Below are positions 42,104 through 50,217 of a stretch of DNA of 64,000 nucleotides, one piece after another (within the stretch, counting starts at the first letter, position 1; each line of letters opens with the position of its first letter). A model generated the notes under the pieces. It did not search any database and had not been told where the DNA came from. It saw nothing but the letters and a program-made list of their open reading frames with translations. The position numbers and the translations under genes are program-made. This DNA is from Desulfosporosinus acidiphilus SJ4 (GTDB taxonomy: Bacteria > Bacillota > Desulfitobacteriia > Desulfitobacteriales > Desulfitobacteriaceae): contig NC_018068.1 of assembly GCF_000255115.2 (NCBI RefSeq), positions 372,001 to 436,000 of the forward strand, written 5' to 3'.

Positions 42104-43902
42104 TCGTTTGCACCCCCGATCGCCTTAAAGGGACAGACTTGCGCACATATTGAGCAGCCATAGCATAAGGAAGATTCGATATGCACTTTGTCTTTTTCTT
42201 TGACAATGGCCGGACAACCCAACTCTTTAATACATAGCCTACAGCCTGTACACTTGTCAGGATCAACAGTGTAGAGAGGAGCCGGCTCTGTTACTGCAAT
42301 ACAGGGAGACTTGAATATAATAGCAGATACTCCCTTATTAGATGATGCTTCTTTGACGGCAGCAATGGATGCCTTGAGATCAAAAGGGTCCATAGTCACG
42401 AGATAGTTTACGCCAAGCGCCTTTAGTACTTCGGTAATACTGATCTTTTCAGAGATATTTCCCATCATGGTCTTTCCGGTTCCGGGATGGGGCTGATGAC
42501 CGGTCATCGCTGTCGTAGAGTTATCTAAGATGATCAGGACAATATCGGTTTCATTGTAAACAGCATTAATGACACCGGGTATTCCTGTATGGAAAAACGT
42601 TGAGTCACCAATAAAAGCAAAATTAACCGTATCGGGTTCCGCTCTGTGAAGTCCTTGAGCTATAGTAATTCCAGCGCCCATGCAAAGACAAGTATCAACC
42701 ATTTCCAGGGGTTTAGCATTCCCTAAAGTGTAACAACCGATGTCGCCGGAGAAAACCGCTTTTCGCCCTTTCATAGCTTGTTTGACTGCATAAAAAGATG
42801 CTCTGTGGGGGCAGCCTGCACACAATACGGGAGGTCTGATGGGAAGGACGGGTATATTTTCCGGGGGAGTGACCAGGGAAGCAGCCATGGTAGGGGGTAC
42901 GTTCAGAAATTCCCCCACGGCCGCAGTGACCGACTCCACTGAATTTTCTCCGGCCTTGGGGATATGCTGAGTCAACTTACCGTTGATTTTGACAGGCAAA
43001 TGATACTTGCCGCATAAATAGATCAATTCCTTTTCAATGACTGGATCAAGTTCTTCGACCACAAGAACTTCCTCGAGACCTTGCAGGAATTCTAAGGCAA
43101 GTTTTTCAGGGAAGGGATGGGGTGTGGCAACCCGGAATAGTTTGCACTCCTTGTTTAATTGCGCTAATGCCTCGCAAGTATAGGCATAACTTATTCCTCC
43201 GGCGGCGATGCCTTTCTTTCCGCTTCCTCGAACGGTATTAAACTGATATGACGAAAAGTCTTCGCTGAGCTGAGGGTGTCGTTCTTCAATTTTCAAATGA
43301 TTTAAATAGGAAAGACGAGGGAAAATTGCCCACTTAGGATCTTTAATAAAACCTTCCGTTCTTACTTCGCAGCGTTTTTCTTCGAGGTTTACTGCCGCAT
43401 AGCCATGACACACTCGGGTAGTAGGACGGAACAATACCGGAGTATTATATTTTTCCGAGTATTCGAAGGCATCACCAATCATCAGATAGGCTTCTTCCGG
43501 CGAAGAGGGGTCAAAGACAGGTAATTTTGCAAAAATCCCAAAGTGGCGGGTATCCTGTTCTGTCTGAGAGGAAATAGGACCGGGATCATCCGCGACTACA
43601 ATTACCATACCTCCCTTGACACCAAGGTAAGCCAGACTCATCAGCGGGTCAGAGGCAACGTTAAGACCGACTTGCTTCATGGTAACCATGGTTCGCAGTC
43701 CGGCAAAAGCAGCGCCGGCAGCAACCTCTAGAGCTGATTTTTCGTTGACTGACCATTCTACATAGATTCCGGGATTTCTCTTAGCAACTGTTTCTAAAAT
43801 TTCCGTTGAAGGGGTTCCTGGATATCCTGTCACGACTCCGACTCCGGAACGAATTGCCCCCAGGGCAATAGCCTGATTCCCCATTAATAACTCCAATGCC
43901 AT
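42100..43902 (-). CDS. iorA: Indolepyruvate:ferredoxin oxidoreductase subunit alpha
   Basis: A 600-residue thiamine-diphosphate enzyme. N-terminal pyrimidine-binding domain (GVGVVTGYPGTPSTEIL), C-terminal half with CAGCPHRASFYA and the TPP/Mg motif GDSTFFHTG...NAVYNETDIVLIILDN, then two [4Fe-4S] motifs CTGCRLCIKELGCPA and CYGCSICAQVCPF. It oxidatively decarboxylates indolepyruvate and related aryl-pyruvates from transamination of aromatic amino acids. GGGAGG precedes the ATG. First gene after the T-box leader. Confidence 0.96.
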   Translation of the reverse strand: MALELLMGNQAIALGAIRSGVGVVTGYPGTPSTEILETVAKRNPGIYVEWSVNEKSALEVAAGAAFAGLRTMVTMKQVGLNVASDPLMSLAYLGVKGGMVIVVADDPGPISSQTEQDTRHFGIFAKLPVFDPSSPEEAYLMIGDAFEYSEKYNTPVLFRPTTRVCHGYAAVNLEEKRCEVRTEGFIKDPKWAIFPRLSYLNHLKIEERHPQLSEDFSSYQFNTVRGSGKKGIAAGGISYAYTCEALAQLNKECKLFRVATPHPFPEKLALEFLQGLEEVLVVEELDPVIEKELIYLCGKYHLPVKINGKLTQHIPKAGENSVESVTAAVGEFLNVPPTMAASLVTPPENIPVLPIRPPVLCAGCPHRASFYAVKQAMKGRKAVFSGDIGCYTLGNAKPLEMVDTCLCMGAGITIAQGLHRAEPDTVNFAFIGDSTFFHTGIPGVINAVYNETDIVLIILDNSTTAMTGHQPHPGTGKTMMGNISEKISITEVLKALGVNYLVTMDPFDLKASIAAVKEASSNKGVSAIIFKSPCIAVTEPAPLYTVDPDKCTGCRLCIKELGCPAIVKEKDKVHIESSLCYGCSICAQVCPFKAIGGANE

Positions 43903-43959
43903 TGCTTTACCTCCCTGATAGTTTCTCCATATTCAAAGCCAAAGGTTTTTGAGAATACA

Positions 43960-44240
43960 AAAAAGCTATACCTCCCACATCAATATGGGGCGATATAGCT
44001 CGCGGTGCCACCCAATTCAGAAACCGACCTTATGCTGAAAGGCTGGTCTCTCTTCAAAAGATACGCAACGTAGGCGTTTAAGCCGACGTATTAATATCCT
44101 TCCCTTGTAACGTCGGGACAGACGGCGCGGGATAGTCAAGCTTATGCTCTTTCCCCCTGCTCCTCCCAGAACCATTCGCTGATTTCCGTTACACCGGACC
44201 TCTCACCAAACGCCGGCTCGCTTTGCAATAGTTATCAGTT
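43960..44240 (-). promoter_or_regulatory. T-box riboswitch (probable Trp specifier)
   Basis: On the minus strand the T-box sequence GGGTGGCACCGCG (44013-44001) is followed by a terminator (AGCTATATCGCCCCA pairing with TGTGGGAGGTATAGCT, then T6, 44000-43960). Stem I shows GAGCCGGCGTTTGGTGAGAG with the distal loop motif, and the 3' side reads GCGAATGGTTCTGGGAGG; TGG at 44174-44172 stands at the specifier position (GAA-NNN), indicating tRNA-Trp. TTC directly after it is the alternative (Phe). Uncharged tRNA would turn on iorAB-paaK. Confidence 0.92.
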
Positions 44241-44280
44241 ACTTTTTCTGATCAACGGATTTAATTTTGAAATTACTGTA

Positions 44281-44309
44281 ATTTTAGATGGTGCGGGTTT
44301 CTTTGTCAA
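44281..44309 (-). promoter_or_regulatory. Promoter of the T-box/ior operon
   Basis: Minus strand TTGACA (44309-44304) and TAAAAT (44286-44281) with 17 bp between them; transcription would start near 44274, just before stem I. Confidence 0.8.
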
Positions 44310-44450
44310 TAGGTGTTCAGAGGGTCGGTTCTGCGATAAGGACTAGCAATATTTACTTTGATCAAATTGTGTGATAAAATAAGCCAATATCAGAGTGACA
44401 ACTTCGCAGTGCATCATTTGTTATCATTTATCAATGAGGTGAGATTTATA

Positions 44451-45497
44451 ATTAACTTAGGTATCAGTTCTTCGAATTTTGTCGAACACATTAAAGGTTT
44501 AGTAAAAAATAAAGGGAAAAATAGAACCAATATTTACTTAACATTAACTTTAATCGCAATTGTCCTTGCTGCAGGCTTCGTACTTTCAACTAGAAAAACA
44601 ATTTCGCTTATTATTGATGGTAAGCCGGAGAGTGTCATTACTTATAGATCGAATGTAAATCAAGTGTTATTAAGTGAAGGTGTTAAGGTAACACCATATG
44701 ATAAAGTTATTCCTCCCTTGGATTCGAAGGTATCTAATAATTCGGCGATTACCGTCAAACATGCTGTGGCAGTAAAATTAAATATTGCAGGGAAAGAGAC
44801 CACCAAATACTCTCCTGCGGATACTGTCAATGACTTCTTGACTGCGCAAGGGATTGTCTTAGGTTCGGAAGACAAGGTGACACCTGATAAAACGACTAAA
44901 TTGCATGATGGGATAGAAATTGATGTGGCTCGAGTAGAGCACAAGAGTGTATCTGCCCTTGAGACGGTGGCCTTTAATACAATTAGAAGGCCTGACAGTA
45001 GTTTGCCTAATACTTATCTCAAAACCATTCAAGACGGACAAAATGGAGAAAAACAAACAGTTTTTGATGTGATTTATGAAAATGGCAAGGAAATTTCGCG
45101 TAAGATTATTGGTGAACATTTTATCAAACAGCCGGTGGATAAAATAATGGTGGCTGGAACCTTTCCCTCAATGCCTGTATCAAGGGGCGGGGAACAACTG
45201 GATTTTAAAAAGGTAATTCAAGTTAAGGCAACGGCCTATTACGCCGTTAGTGGCGTTGGCAGAACTTATACCAGTTCCGGACGAATGGCAGTAAGAAATC
45301 CGGAAGGATATAGTACCATTGCGGTAGATCCAAGTGTGATACCCTATGGGACAAAAGTTTTTGTTGAAGGTTATGGTTATGCTGTCGCTGCAGACACCGG
45401 TACTGCCATAAGAGGTAATTGGATTGACGTTTTCTTTGACACCTCTGCGGAAGCTCGTAGATGGGCTGTCAAATACGTGAAGGTATATATACTCTAA
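44451..45497 (+). CDS. YabE-like protein with DUF348, G5 and 3D domains
   Basis: A roughly 348-residue exported protein: membrane segment TNIYLTLTLIAIVLAAGFVL, two DUF348 ubiquitin-like repeats (ISLIIDGKPESVITYRSNVNQVL and LNIAGKETTKYSPADTVNDFL), a G5 domain and a C-terminal 3D domain (VKATAYY, STIAVDPSVIPYGTKVFV, AADTGTAIRGNWIDVFF) with the three conserved Asp of lytic murein-cleaving enzymes. It is similar to Bacillus YabE and resuscitation-type factors, so a cell-wall remodelling role is likely. Start is difficult: AGGTGAG at 44437-44443 is 7 bp before an in-frame ATT (44451), a rare start codon; GTG 44439 and TTG 44358 are in frame but have no RBS. Confidence 0.88.
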   Translation: MNLGISSSNFVEHIKGLVKNKGKNRTNIYLTLTLIAIVLAAGFVLSTRKTISLIIDGKPESVITYRSNVNQVLLSEGVKVTPYDKVIPPLDSKVSNNSAITVKHAVAVKLNIAGKETTKYSPADTVNDFLTAQGIVLGSEDKVTPDKTTKLHDGIEIDVARVEHKSVSALETVAFNTIRRPDSSLPNTYLKTIQDGQNGEKQTVFDVIYENGKEISRKIIGEHFIKQPVDKIMVAGTFPSMPVSRGGEQLDFKKVIQVKATAYYAVSGVGRTYTSSGRMAVRNPEGYSTIAVDPSVIPYGTKVFVEGYGYAVAADTGTAIRGNWIDVFFDTSAEARRWAVKYVKVYIL

Positions 45498-45595
45498 CAA
45501 CTCTGCGGCTTAAATTTAGTCTGAAAGTAACTCTACCCCGCTGTAGAAATCGAAGGAGTGGGGATGTTGCAAACGCATAAGCGCCCCCATTAAAC

Positions 45596-45650
45596 AAAAC
45601 CTTGCATAAAGAGTGGTTAAAATCATCCACTTATATGCAGGGTTTTATTT
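45596..45650 (+). terminator. Terminator of the yabE-like gene
   Basis: AAAACC-TTGCATA...TATGCA-GGTTTT long stem with inner AGTGG/CCACT, followed by ATTTAT. Confidence 0.8.
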
Positions 45651-45651
45651 A

Positions 45652-45776
45652 TAAAAACGTATAAATACTCATTATGCAAAGGTCCCTTTTAATTAGGGAC
45701 GAAAGTAACTATTGATCGAAAAGGTTCTATTAATCGCTAATTCTTAAAACTCTGGCTTGAAGCTAGAGTTTTTTTT
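45652..45776 (+). ncRNA. Candidate small RNA or orphan leader
   Basis: Between the terminator at 45596-45650 and the next gene a second strong terminator (AAAACTCT-GGCT...AGCTAGAGTTTT, T8, 45746-45776) follows a hairpin GTCCCTTTTAATTAGGGAC (about 45683-45701) with no reading frame before it. A terminator without a gene suggests a small RNA of about 100 nt or an attenuator of the downstream hydrolase gene. Confidence 0.45.
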
Positions 45777-45963
45777 GTTTTTAAAAAGGTTCTCAAAACA
45801 TTTAGGAGCTCTCTCGGTAATAATGTAGAAAAGCTAGTACGTGTAAATTGCGTATGGTAAAATATGTAAACAAATTACCTGATTGGTATTATTACATAAG
45901 TACCATGAAATCATTGAGGGAACAAATCAGTATGTACAAGCTAAAAAGGAGTTGTTGAATGCA

Positions 45964-46875
45964 ATGGGAAGCTTGGAAAACCTGAAAAGTCTTAATAGGC
46001 ATAAACGACTGAAACGATTAAGAACGTTAAATTACTTAATGGATTGGCTTAGATACAATATATCAACAAGATCCACAATCATTATCGGCGTATTGCTTTT
46101 GTTGTTTTTTGGCTTTTTCTTGCCATTTAGGGCTGGCAAGGCGAATAATCCTAATGGTAACAACTCACTAAAAAATCTTGCGTCTGCACAAGTTTCTAAT
46201 CCTGCATCAGACAATGATCTACATAGATCCACCGTTCTGCCGGCTCAAACTCAAACTCAAAGTCGGACACAGACACAGAAGAAGACACAGGCACAGACTA
46301 TTGCACCCACTCCGGAACATAGCAGCAAAATCAAAGCTGACTTTTCCAACGCCATTTTTGTAGGTGATTCCATAACCTTCGGCTTTAAGAATTCTCATAA
46401 TACCCCGGTGAAACAGGATCACGTCTATGCCAAAATTGGTGCCCATGTATACGAAGGTATTGGATTATTGGGAGACAATAGCGACTTAATCAAGAGCAGG
46501 TGCAACGGATCGGTGGATTATGTTTTCCTTATGTTTGGGGCCAATGATTATGGTTATGATGCAAAGTCCTATAAACAATGGTACAAGGAATTAGTGGAAC
46601 ACTCCAAAAAGATGTTTCCCGATGCCAAAATCATACTGCAGTCTGTTATGCCCATGAAAAGTACTCCAGAACAACCACAAAGGAATTTAGAACCGGAAAA
46701 AATGAATAGAGTTGTAAAAACGGTGGCAGCTGATGAAAATGTTAAATATTTAGATGTTTCTCAAAGCATCGCTAATGCAAAAAGCCTGCTGCTTGCAGAT
46801 GGACTGCACTTTAAACCTGAGCTGTATCCCTTATGGATCTCTGTAATTAAAGCCAATGAAAAACAACTGGCCTAA
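45964..46875 (+). CDS. Membrane-anchored SGNH/GDSL hydrolase
   Basis: A 303-residue protein with a cytoplasmic basic N-terminus, one membrane segment (TIIIGVLLLLFFGFFLPF, about residue 36-53), a Gln/Thr-rich low-complexity linker (QTQTQSRTQTQKKTQAQT) and an extracellular SGNH domain: block I FVGDSITFG, block III FGANDYG, block V ADGLHFKP. Such enzymes act as esterases or acetyltransferases on wall polysaccharides. RBS AAAGGAG lies 12 bp before ATG 45964; in-frame TTG 45955 is an alternative. One of three SGNH proteins in this region. Confidence 0.88.
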   Translation: MGSLENLKSLNRHKRLKRLRTLNYLMDWLRYNISTRSTIIIGVLLLLFFGFFLPFRAGKANNPNGNNSLKNLASAQVSNPASDNDLHRSTVLPAQTQTQSRTQTQKKTQAQTIAPTPEHSSKIKADFSNAIFVGDSITFGFKNSHNTPVKQDHVYAKIGAHVYEGIGLLGDNSDLIKSRCNGSVDYVFLMFGANDYGYDAKSYKQWYKELVEHSKKMFPDAKIILQSVMPMKSTPEQPQRNLEPEKMNRVVKTVAADENVKYLDVSQSIANAKSLLLADGLHFKPELYPLWISVIKANEKQLA

Positions 46876-46894
46876 ACCGTGTTTTGGAATCAAT

Positions 46895-46945
46895 AAAAAG
46901 CCGTTGCTTAGTGGAATCATGTTCCCCAAACAACGGCTTTTTTAT
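46895..46945. terminator. Bidirectional terminator
   Basis: AAAAAGCCGTTG...CAACGGCTTTTTT with an inner GGAA/TTCC stem, between convergent SGNH hydrolase genes. Confidence 0.9.
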
Positions 46946-47039
46946 TCTATCAAGCTTCATGCCGCTTTAGCATTATCACTTATAATTGAAGGATTTATTT
47001 ATAGGGCAGAACCCGCTGCCGGTCATGGTGACCGAAGAG

Positions 47040-47942
47040 CTATACGGCATTCTTCTGAAGAAAGTTCAGCCAAGAAGTATAAAAAGAAGGAGTGTAATGA
47101 ATCCCATCGGCTGCATAATAACTCGGATTATAATTTACTAGAGCAGAGGGATTGATAAATCCAACATGTTCGGTTTGAGCTATTTGAAAGATGGCTGAAT
47201 TGAATTCATTAATAGCAGTATTATTTAAAGCAGGATTCTTTTGAGTTGCTTTACTTTGCACCGGGAGGATAGCCTGTACATATATCTGGGCATTGGGGCA
47301 CTCGGCCTTAACGGTATTGATCAAATCAGTATAATGTTTAGAAAACTGAGCTTTTGTGTATTTCCCGACATCATTAACTCCGCACATAATAAATACTCTT
47401 TTAGGATTTTCTTTGGCGGCTGAATCAACCATTTGCTTAACCTTATCTGTGCCTATTCCCACTTGAGCATAAACCTTAGAGTCATCTAACAGTCGGTAGG
47501 CGGATAATCCCTTCGTGATCGAATCTCCCAAAAACACATCGTTGTTAAACGTTTGTTCATACTTGCCTGAGGAAGGACTGGAGTCAATCGGTTGACTTTT
47601 CGAGTAAATTTGGGCAACCCGGGTCTTATCCTCAACCGACTGTGCAGATGTTTCGCCTTGAAGGAGAGCTTGCGTTATTATATTGTTGAACAGCATGTTT
47701 GCCAGTATGGTATTATTGGCACTAAAAATATTATTTGTAGTCCCCTCTTGGTTCGATAGTATAGGACTAACTGAACTTGCAGCCAATGGATCTCCGGAAT
47801 GTAAAAGCTCATCCTTTAAAAACTGTTCAAAGACATTTAATCCGTTTGAGAGTCCGTCATTAAGTTCTATCTTATTTGAAGAATTTTGATTCAGATTGTT
47901 TTCTAATAAAGAAGTCATTAAATCAGGATTAGATATATACAT
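47040..47942 (-). CDS. SGNH/GDSL hydrolase without visible signal peptide
   Basis: A 300-residue protein. The C-terminal half is an SGNH hydrolase: FLGDSITKG (about residue 137), CGVNDVG (about 187) and ADGIHYTP (about 277). The N-terminal ~130 residues are polar and Asn/Ser/Gln-rich (NNLNQNSSNKIELNDG, FSANNTILANMLFNNIITQAL) with no hydrophobic segment, unlike the two related hydrolases nearby. Export by an unusual route, a phase-variable start or a cytoplasmic role are all possible. It is divergently transcribed from the lipoprotein-MBOAT operon across a Pho-box array. Confidence 0.85.
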   Translation of the reverse strand: MYISNPDLMTSLLENNLNQNSSNKIELNDGLSNGLNVFEQFLKDELLHSGDPLAASSVSPILSNQEGTTNNIFSANNTILANMLFNNIITQALLQGETSAQSVEDKTRVAQIYSKSQPIDSSPSSGKYEQTFNNDVFLGDSITKGLSAYRLLDDSKVYAQVGIGTDKVKQMVDSAAKENPKRVFIMCGVNDVGKYTKAQFSKHYTDLINTVKAECPNAQIYVQAILPVQSKATQKNPALNNTAINEFNSAIFQIAQTEHVGFINPSALVNYNPSYYAADGIHYTPSFYTSWLNFLQKNAV

Positions 47943-48047
47943 TATGTTATATCCTCCTTTCGGGAGCGGAACGGTTCGCCTTATACATTTTAAAAATAAT
48001 AATTACAATAAATATACTATTGCAAAACTCTTAAATCAAGGAAACAA

Positions 48048-48098
48048 CTGTAAATTCATCTTAAATATAATGTAAGGTTCCTGTAATAATACTGTAAC
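48048..48098 (+). promoter_or_regulatory. Tandem Pho-box array with 11-bp period
   Basis: Seven-base units begin every 11 bp: CTGTAAA (48048), TCTTAAA (48059, degenerate), ATGTAAG (48070), CTGTAAT (48081), CTGTAAC (48092). The last two form the 7-4-7 layout of a PhoB/PhoP box. The array ends 10 bp before a TTGACA. Confidence 0.65.
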
Positions 48099-48108
48099 AA
48101 ATTGCGTC

Positions 48109-48143
48109 TTGACAAGGATTTCGGATTCATATAGCCTATACTT
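48109..48143 (+). promoter_or_regulatory. Promoter of the lipoprotein-MBOAT operon
   Basis: TTGACA (48109-48114) with a 17-bp spacer to TAGCCT (48132-48137); a better TATACT lies 6 bp further on. Immediately downstream of the Pho-box array. Confidence 0.55.
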
Positions 48144-48219
48144 ATGAGTTTATTCACATAAATCCACAGAATTCAAAGAAAATTAAGTACTTATTTAGAA
48201 AAACGGAGGAAAAAGGGAA

Positions 48220-48702
48220 ATGGCGAAAAAGTTTGGGTTTATTTCTTTAGTTCTGTTGTTTATTAGTCTTTTAACGATTGCAGGATGCGGTTCTTCACAA
48301 ACTGTGGCGGCAAAAGACCCGTCTGTGGCAGACATAGTCCAGAAAATCAAACAAACTTCTGATATTTCGAGTATGCGAGTTGCCGATGCAGCAGGTTTGA
48401 AAAAGTTATACGGCATGAACAGTGATGAACTTTCCGATTTTGCACTTTTCACGGCACCTTCTAATATAAAAGCTGATGAAATAGCGATTTTTAAAGTTAA
48501 GAACTCTGCTGATATACAGAGTGTTAAGGATCAAGTTACCAAACGAATAGATAAACAACAAAAAAGCTTCGGCGGTTATCTTCCGGATGAAACCTATCTT
48601 ATTCAACACAATATCGTAAAAACTAAAGGGAATTTTGTAATTATGATAATATCTAAAGATGCCGACAAAATTTCCAGTGCCGTCGATCAAGTTTTGAATT
48701 AA
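48220..48702 (+). CDS. DUF4358 lipoprotein
   Basis: A 160-residue lipoprotein: signal peptide FISLVLLFISLLTIAGC with lipobox Cys at about residue 23, then a small DUF4358 domain (MNSDELSDFALFTAPSNIKADEIAIFKV, IQSVKDQVTKRIDKQQKSF). DUF4358 proteins are extracytoplasmic, of unknown function, and frequently sit next to MBOAT acyltransferase genes, as here. GGAGG precedes the ATG. First gene of a four-gene run (lipoprotein, MBOAT, DHHW, SGNH). Confidence 0.9.
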   Translation: MAKKFGFISLVLLFISLLTIAGCGSSQTVAAKDPSVADIVQKIKQTSDISSMRVADAAGLKKLYGMNSDELSDFALFTAPSNIKADEIAIFKVKNSADIQSVKDQVTKRIDKQQKSFGGYLPDETYLIQHNIVKTKGNFVIMIISKDADKISSAVDQVLN

Positions 48703-48737
48703 GAAAAAATAATCTATTCGTTTAGGGAGTGCACAGA

Positions 48738-50144
48738 TTGGTTTTTAGCAGTTTGCTTTTTATATTTAAATTTTTGCCTATTACGCTTTTACTGTATTAC
48801 GTGGCTCCTAAGCCCCTGAGAAATATGATCTTGATTCTAGCAAGCTTGGTATTCTATGCTTGGGGAGAACCCATATATATAGTAATTATGATTTTTGCGA
48901 TCATATTTGACTACACTAATGGACTTCTTATCGAAAAAAACTCTGCTCATAAGTTCAGAAAACGATTGGGCTTAATTGCTTCGTTAACAGTAAATCTAGG
49001 TTTGTTAAGTTTTTTTAAATACTATGGTTTTTTTGTCAGCAACTTTTCTGCGTTGTTTCATCTTAACTTAACCACTAAAAGTCTCCCCTTGCCTCTTGGG
49101 ATTTCTTTTTATACATTTCAATCAATGTCCTATATTATTGATGTTTATTTAGGGAAAGTCCCTGCCCAAAAGAAAATTTTGGCTTATGCGACCTTTGTAA
49201 CTATGTTCCCCCAACTGGTCGCGGGACCCATTGTAAGATATATTGATATATCGAAGCAGATTAATAATAGGAAAGAAAATCTACTTCAGTTTTTGGATGG
49301 GCTTGAGTTATTTATTATCGGCCTAGCTAAGAAAGTTTTACTGGCCAATAATATTGGGGTGTTATGGAGCAGCGTTAAAGCGACTCCAATAGGGGAGATG
49401 TCTGTTCTTACAGCTTGGATAGGGATTGTTTCCTTTACCTTTCAGATCTATTTTGACTTCAGCGGATATTCTGATATGGCCATTGGTCTTGCCAAAATGC
49501 TAGGCTTTGAATTAAACATTAACTTTAATTATCCCTACATATCCCGAAACGTGACAGAGTTTTGGCGGAGATGGCATATCTCTCTTGGTACTTGGTTTAG
49601 AGAATATTTATACATTCCGTTAGGTGGAAACAGAAAAGGGAGCCTGAAGCAGCTTAGAAACTTATTTGTTGTCTGGTTTTTAACGGGTTTTTGGCATGGC
49701 GCCAACTGGAACTTTATAGTATGGGGTTTGTATTTTGGAACCTTCGTAGTCATGGAGAAGTTTTTCCTCTTAAGATGGTTAAATAATAAGCCAAGTTGGA
49801 TCGGACATGTATATACTCTTTTGGTTGTTATTGTTGGCTGGGTGTTTTTTGAGTTTGACAATTTAACTCAGGGGTTAGGTTTTATTAAAACAATGTTCGG
49901 CATGGGCACAAATAAACTGATTGATGGGCATGCACTATATTATCTCTATACTAATGCCATCTTAATGATTATCCTTGCCATTGGTTCTACTCCCCTTATT
50001 TATAAATTACTGACAAAGATTAAAATGACAATGAAAATAACCGGGACAATTGCGATTCCTGTTGCCTACATGCTAATTATGTTTTTGTGTACAGCTTATT
50101 TAGTTAATGAAAGTTATAACCCATTTTTATATTTCAGATTTTAA
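48738..50144 (+). CDS. MBOAT family O-acyltransferase (AlgI/PatA/DltB-like)
   Basis: A 468-residue integral membrane acyltransferase with about 11-12 membrane segments. Family blocks: WRRWHISLGTWFREYLYIPLGGNRKG and the catalytic His in FLTGFWHGANWNFIVWG. Such proteins pass acyl groups, usually acetyl, across the membrane to a partner that modifies a polysaccharide. TTG 48738 is preferred (AGGGAG 8 bp upstream), giving MVFSSLLFIFKFLPI, the usual MBOAT start; GTG 48729 overlaps the RBS. It belongs with the DHHW and SGNH genes downstream. Confidence 0.95.
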   Translation: MVFSSLLFIFKFLPITLLLYYVAPKPLRNMILILASLVFYAWGEPIYIVIMIFAIIFDYTNGLLIEKNSAHKFRKRLGLIASLTVNLGLLSFFKYYGFFVSNFSALFHLNLTTKSLPLPLGISFYTFQSMSYIIDVYLGKVPAQKKILAYATFVTMFPQLVAGPIVRYIDISKQINNRKENLLQFLDGLELFIIGLAKKVLLANNIGVLWSSVKATPIGEMSVLTAWIGIVSFTFQIYFDFSGYSDMAIGLAKMLGFELNINFNYPYISRNVTEFWRRWHISLGTWFREYLYIPLGGNRKGSLKQLRNLFVVWFLTGFWHGANWNFIVWGLYFGTFVVMEKFFLLRWLNNKPSWIGHVYTLLVVIVGWVFFEFDNLTQGLGFIKTMFGMGTNKLIDGHALYYLYTNAILMIILAIGSTPLIYKLLTKIKMTMKITGTIAIPVAYMLIMFLCTAYLVNESYNPFLYFRF

Positions 50145-50217
50145 CTCAACGATTCGATCAAAAAGCTGAGTATACAAGCAATTGGATTTATGTAATTCAT
50201 TAGAAAGAAGAATTGTC

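Noticed and set aside
46243-46300. Repetitive CAGACACAGA-type sequence as a CRISPR or microsatellite array
   Set aside because: It encodes the Gln/Thr-rich linker of the SGNH protein in frame; no spacer structure.
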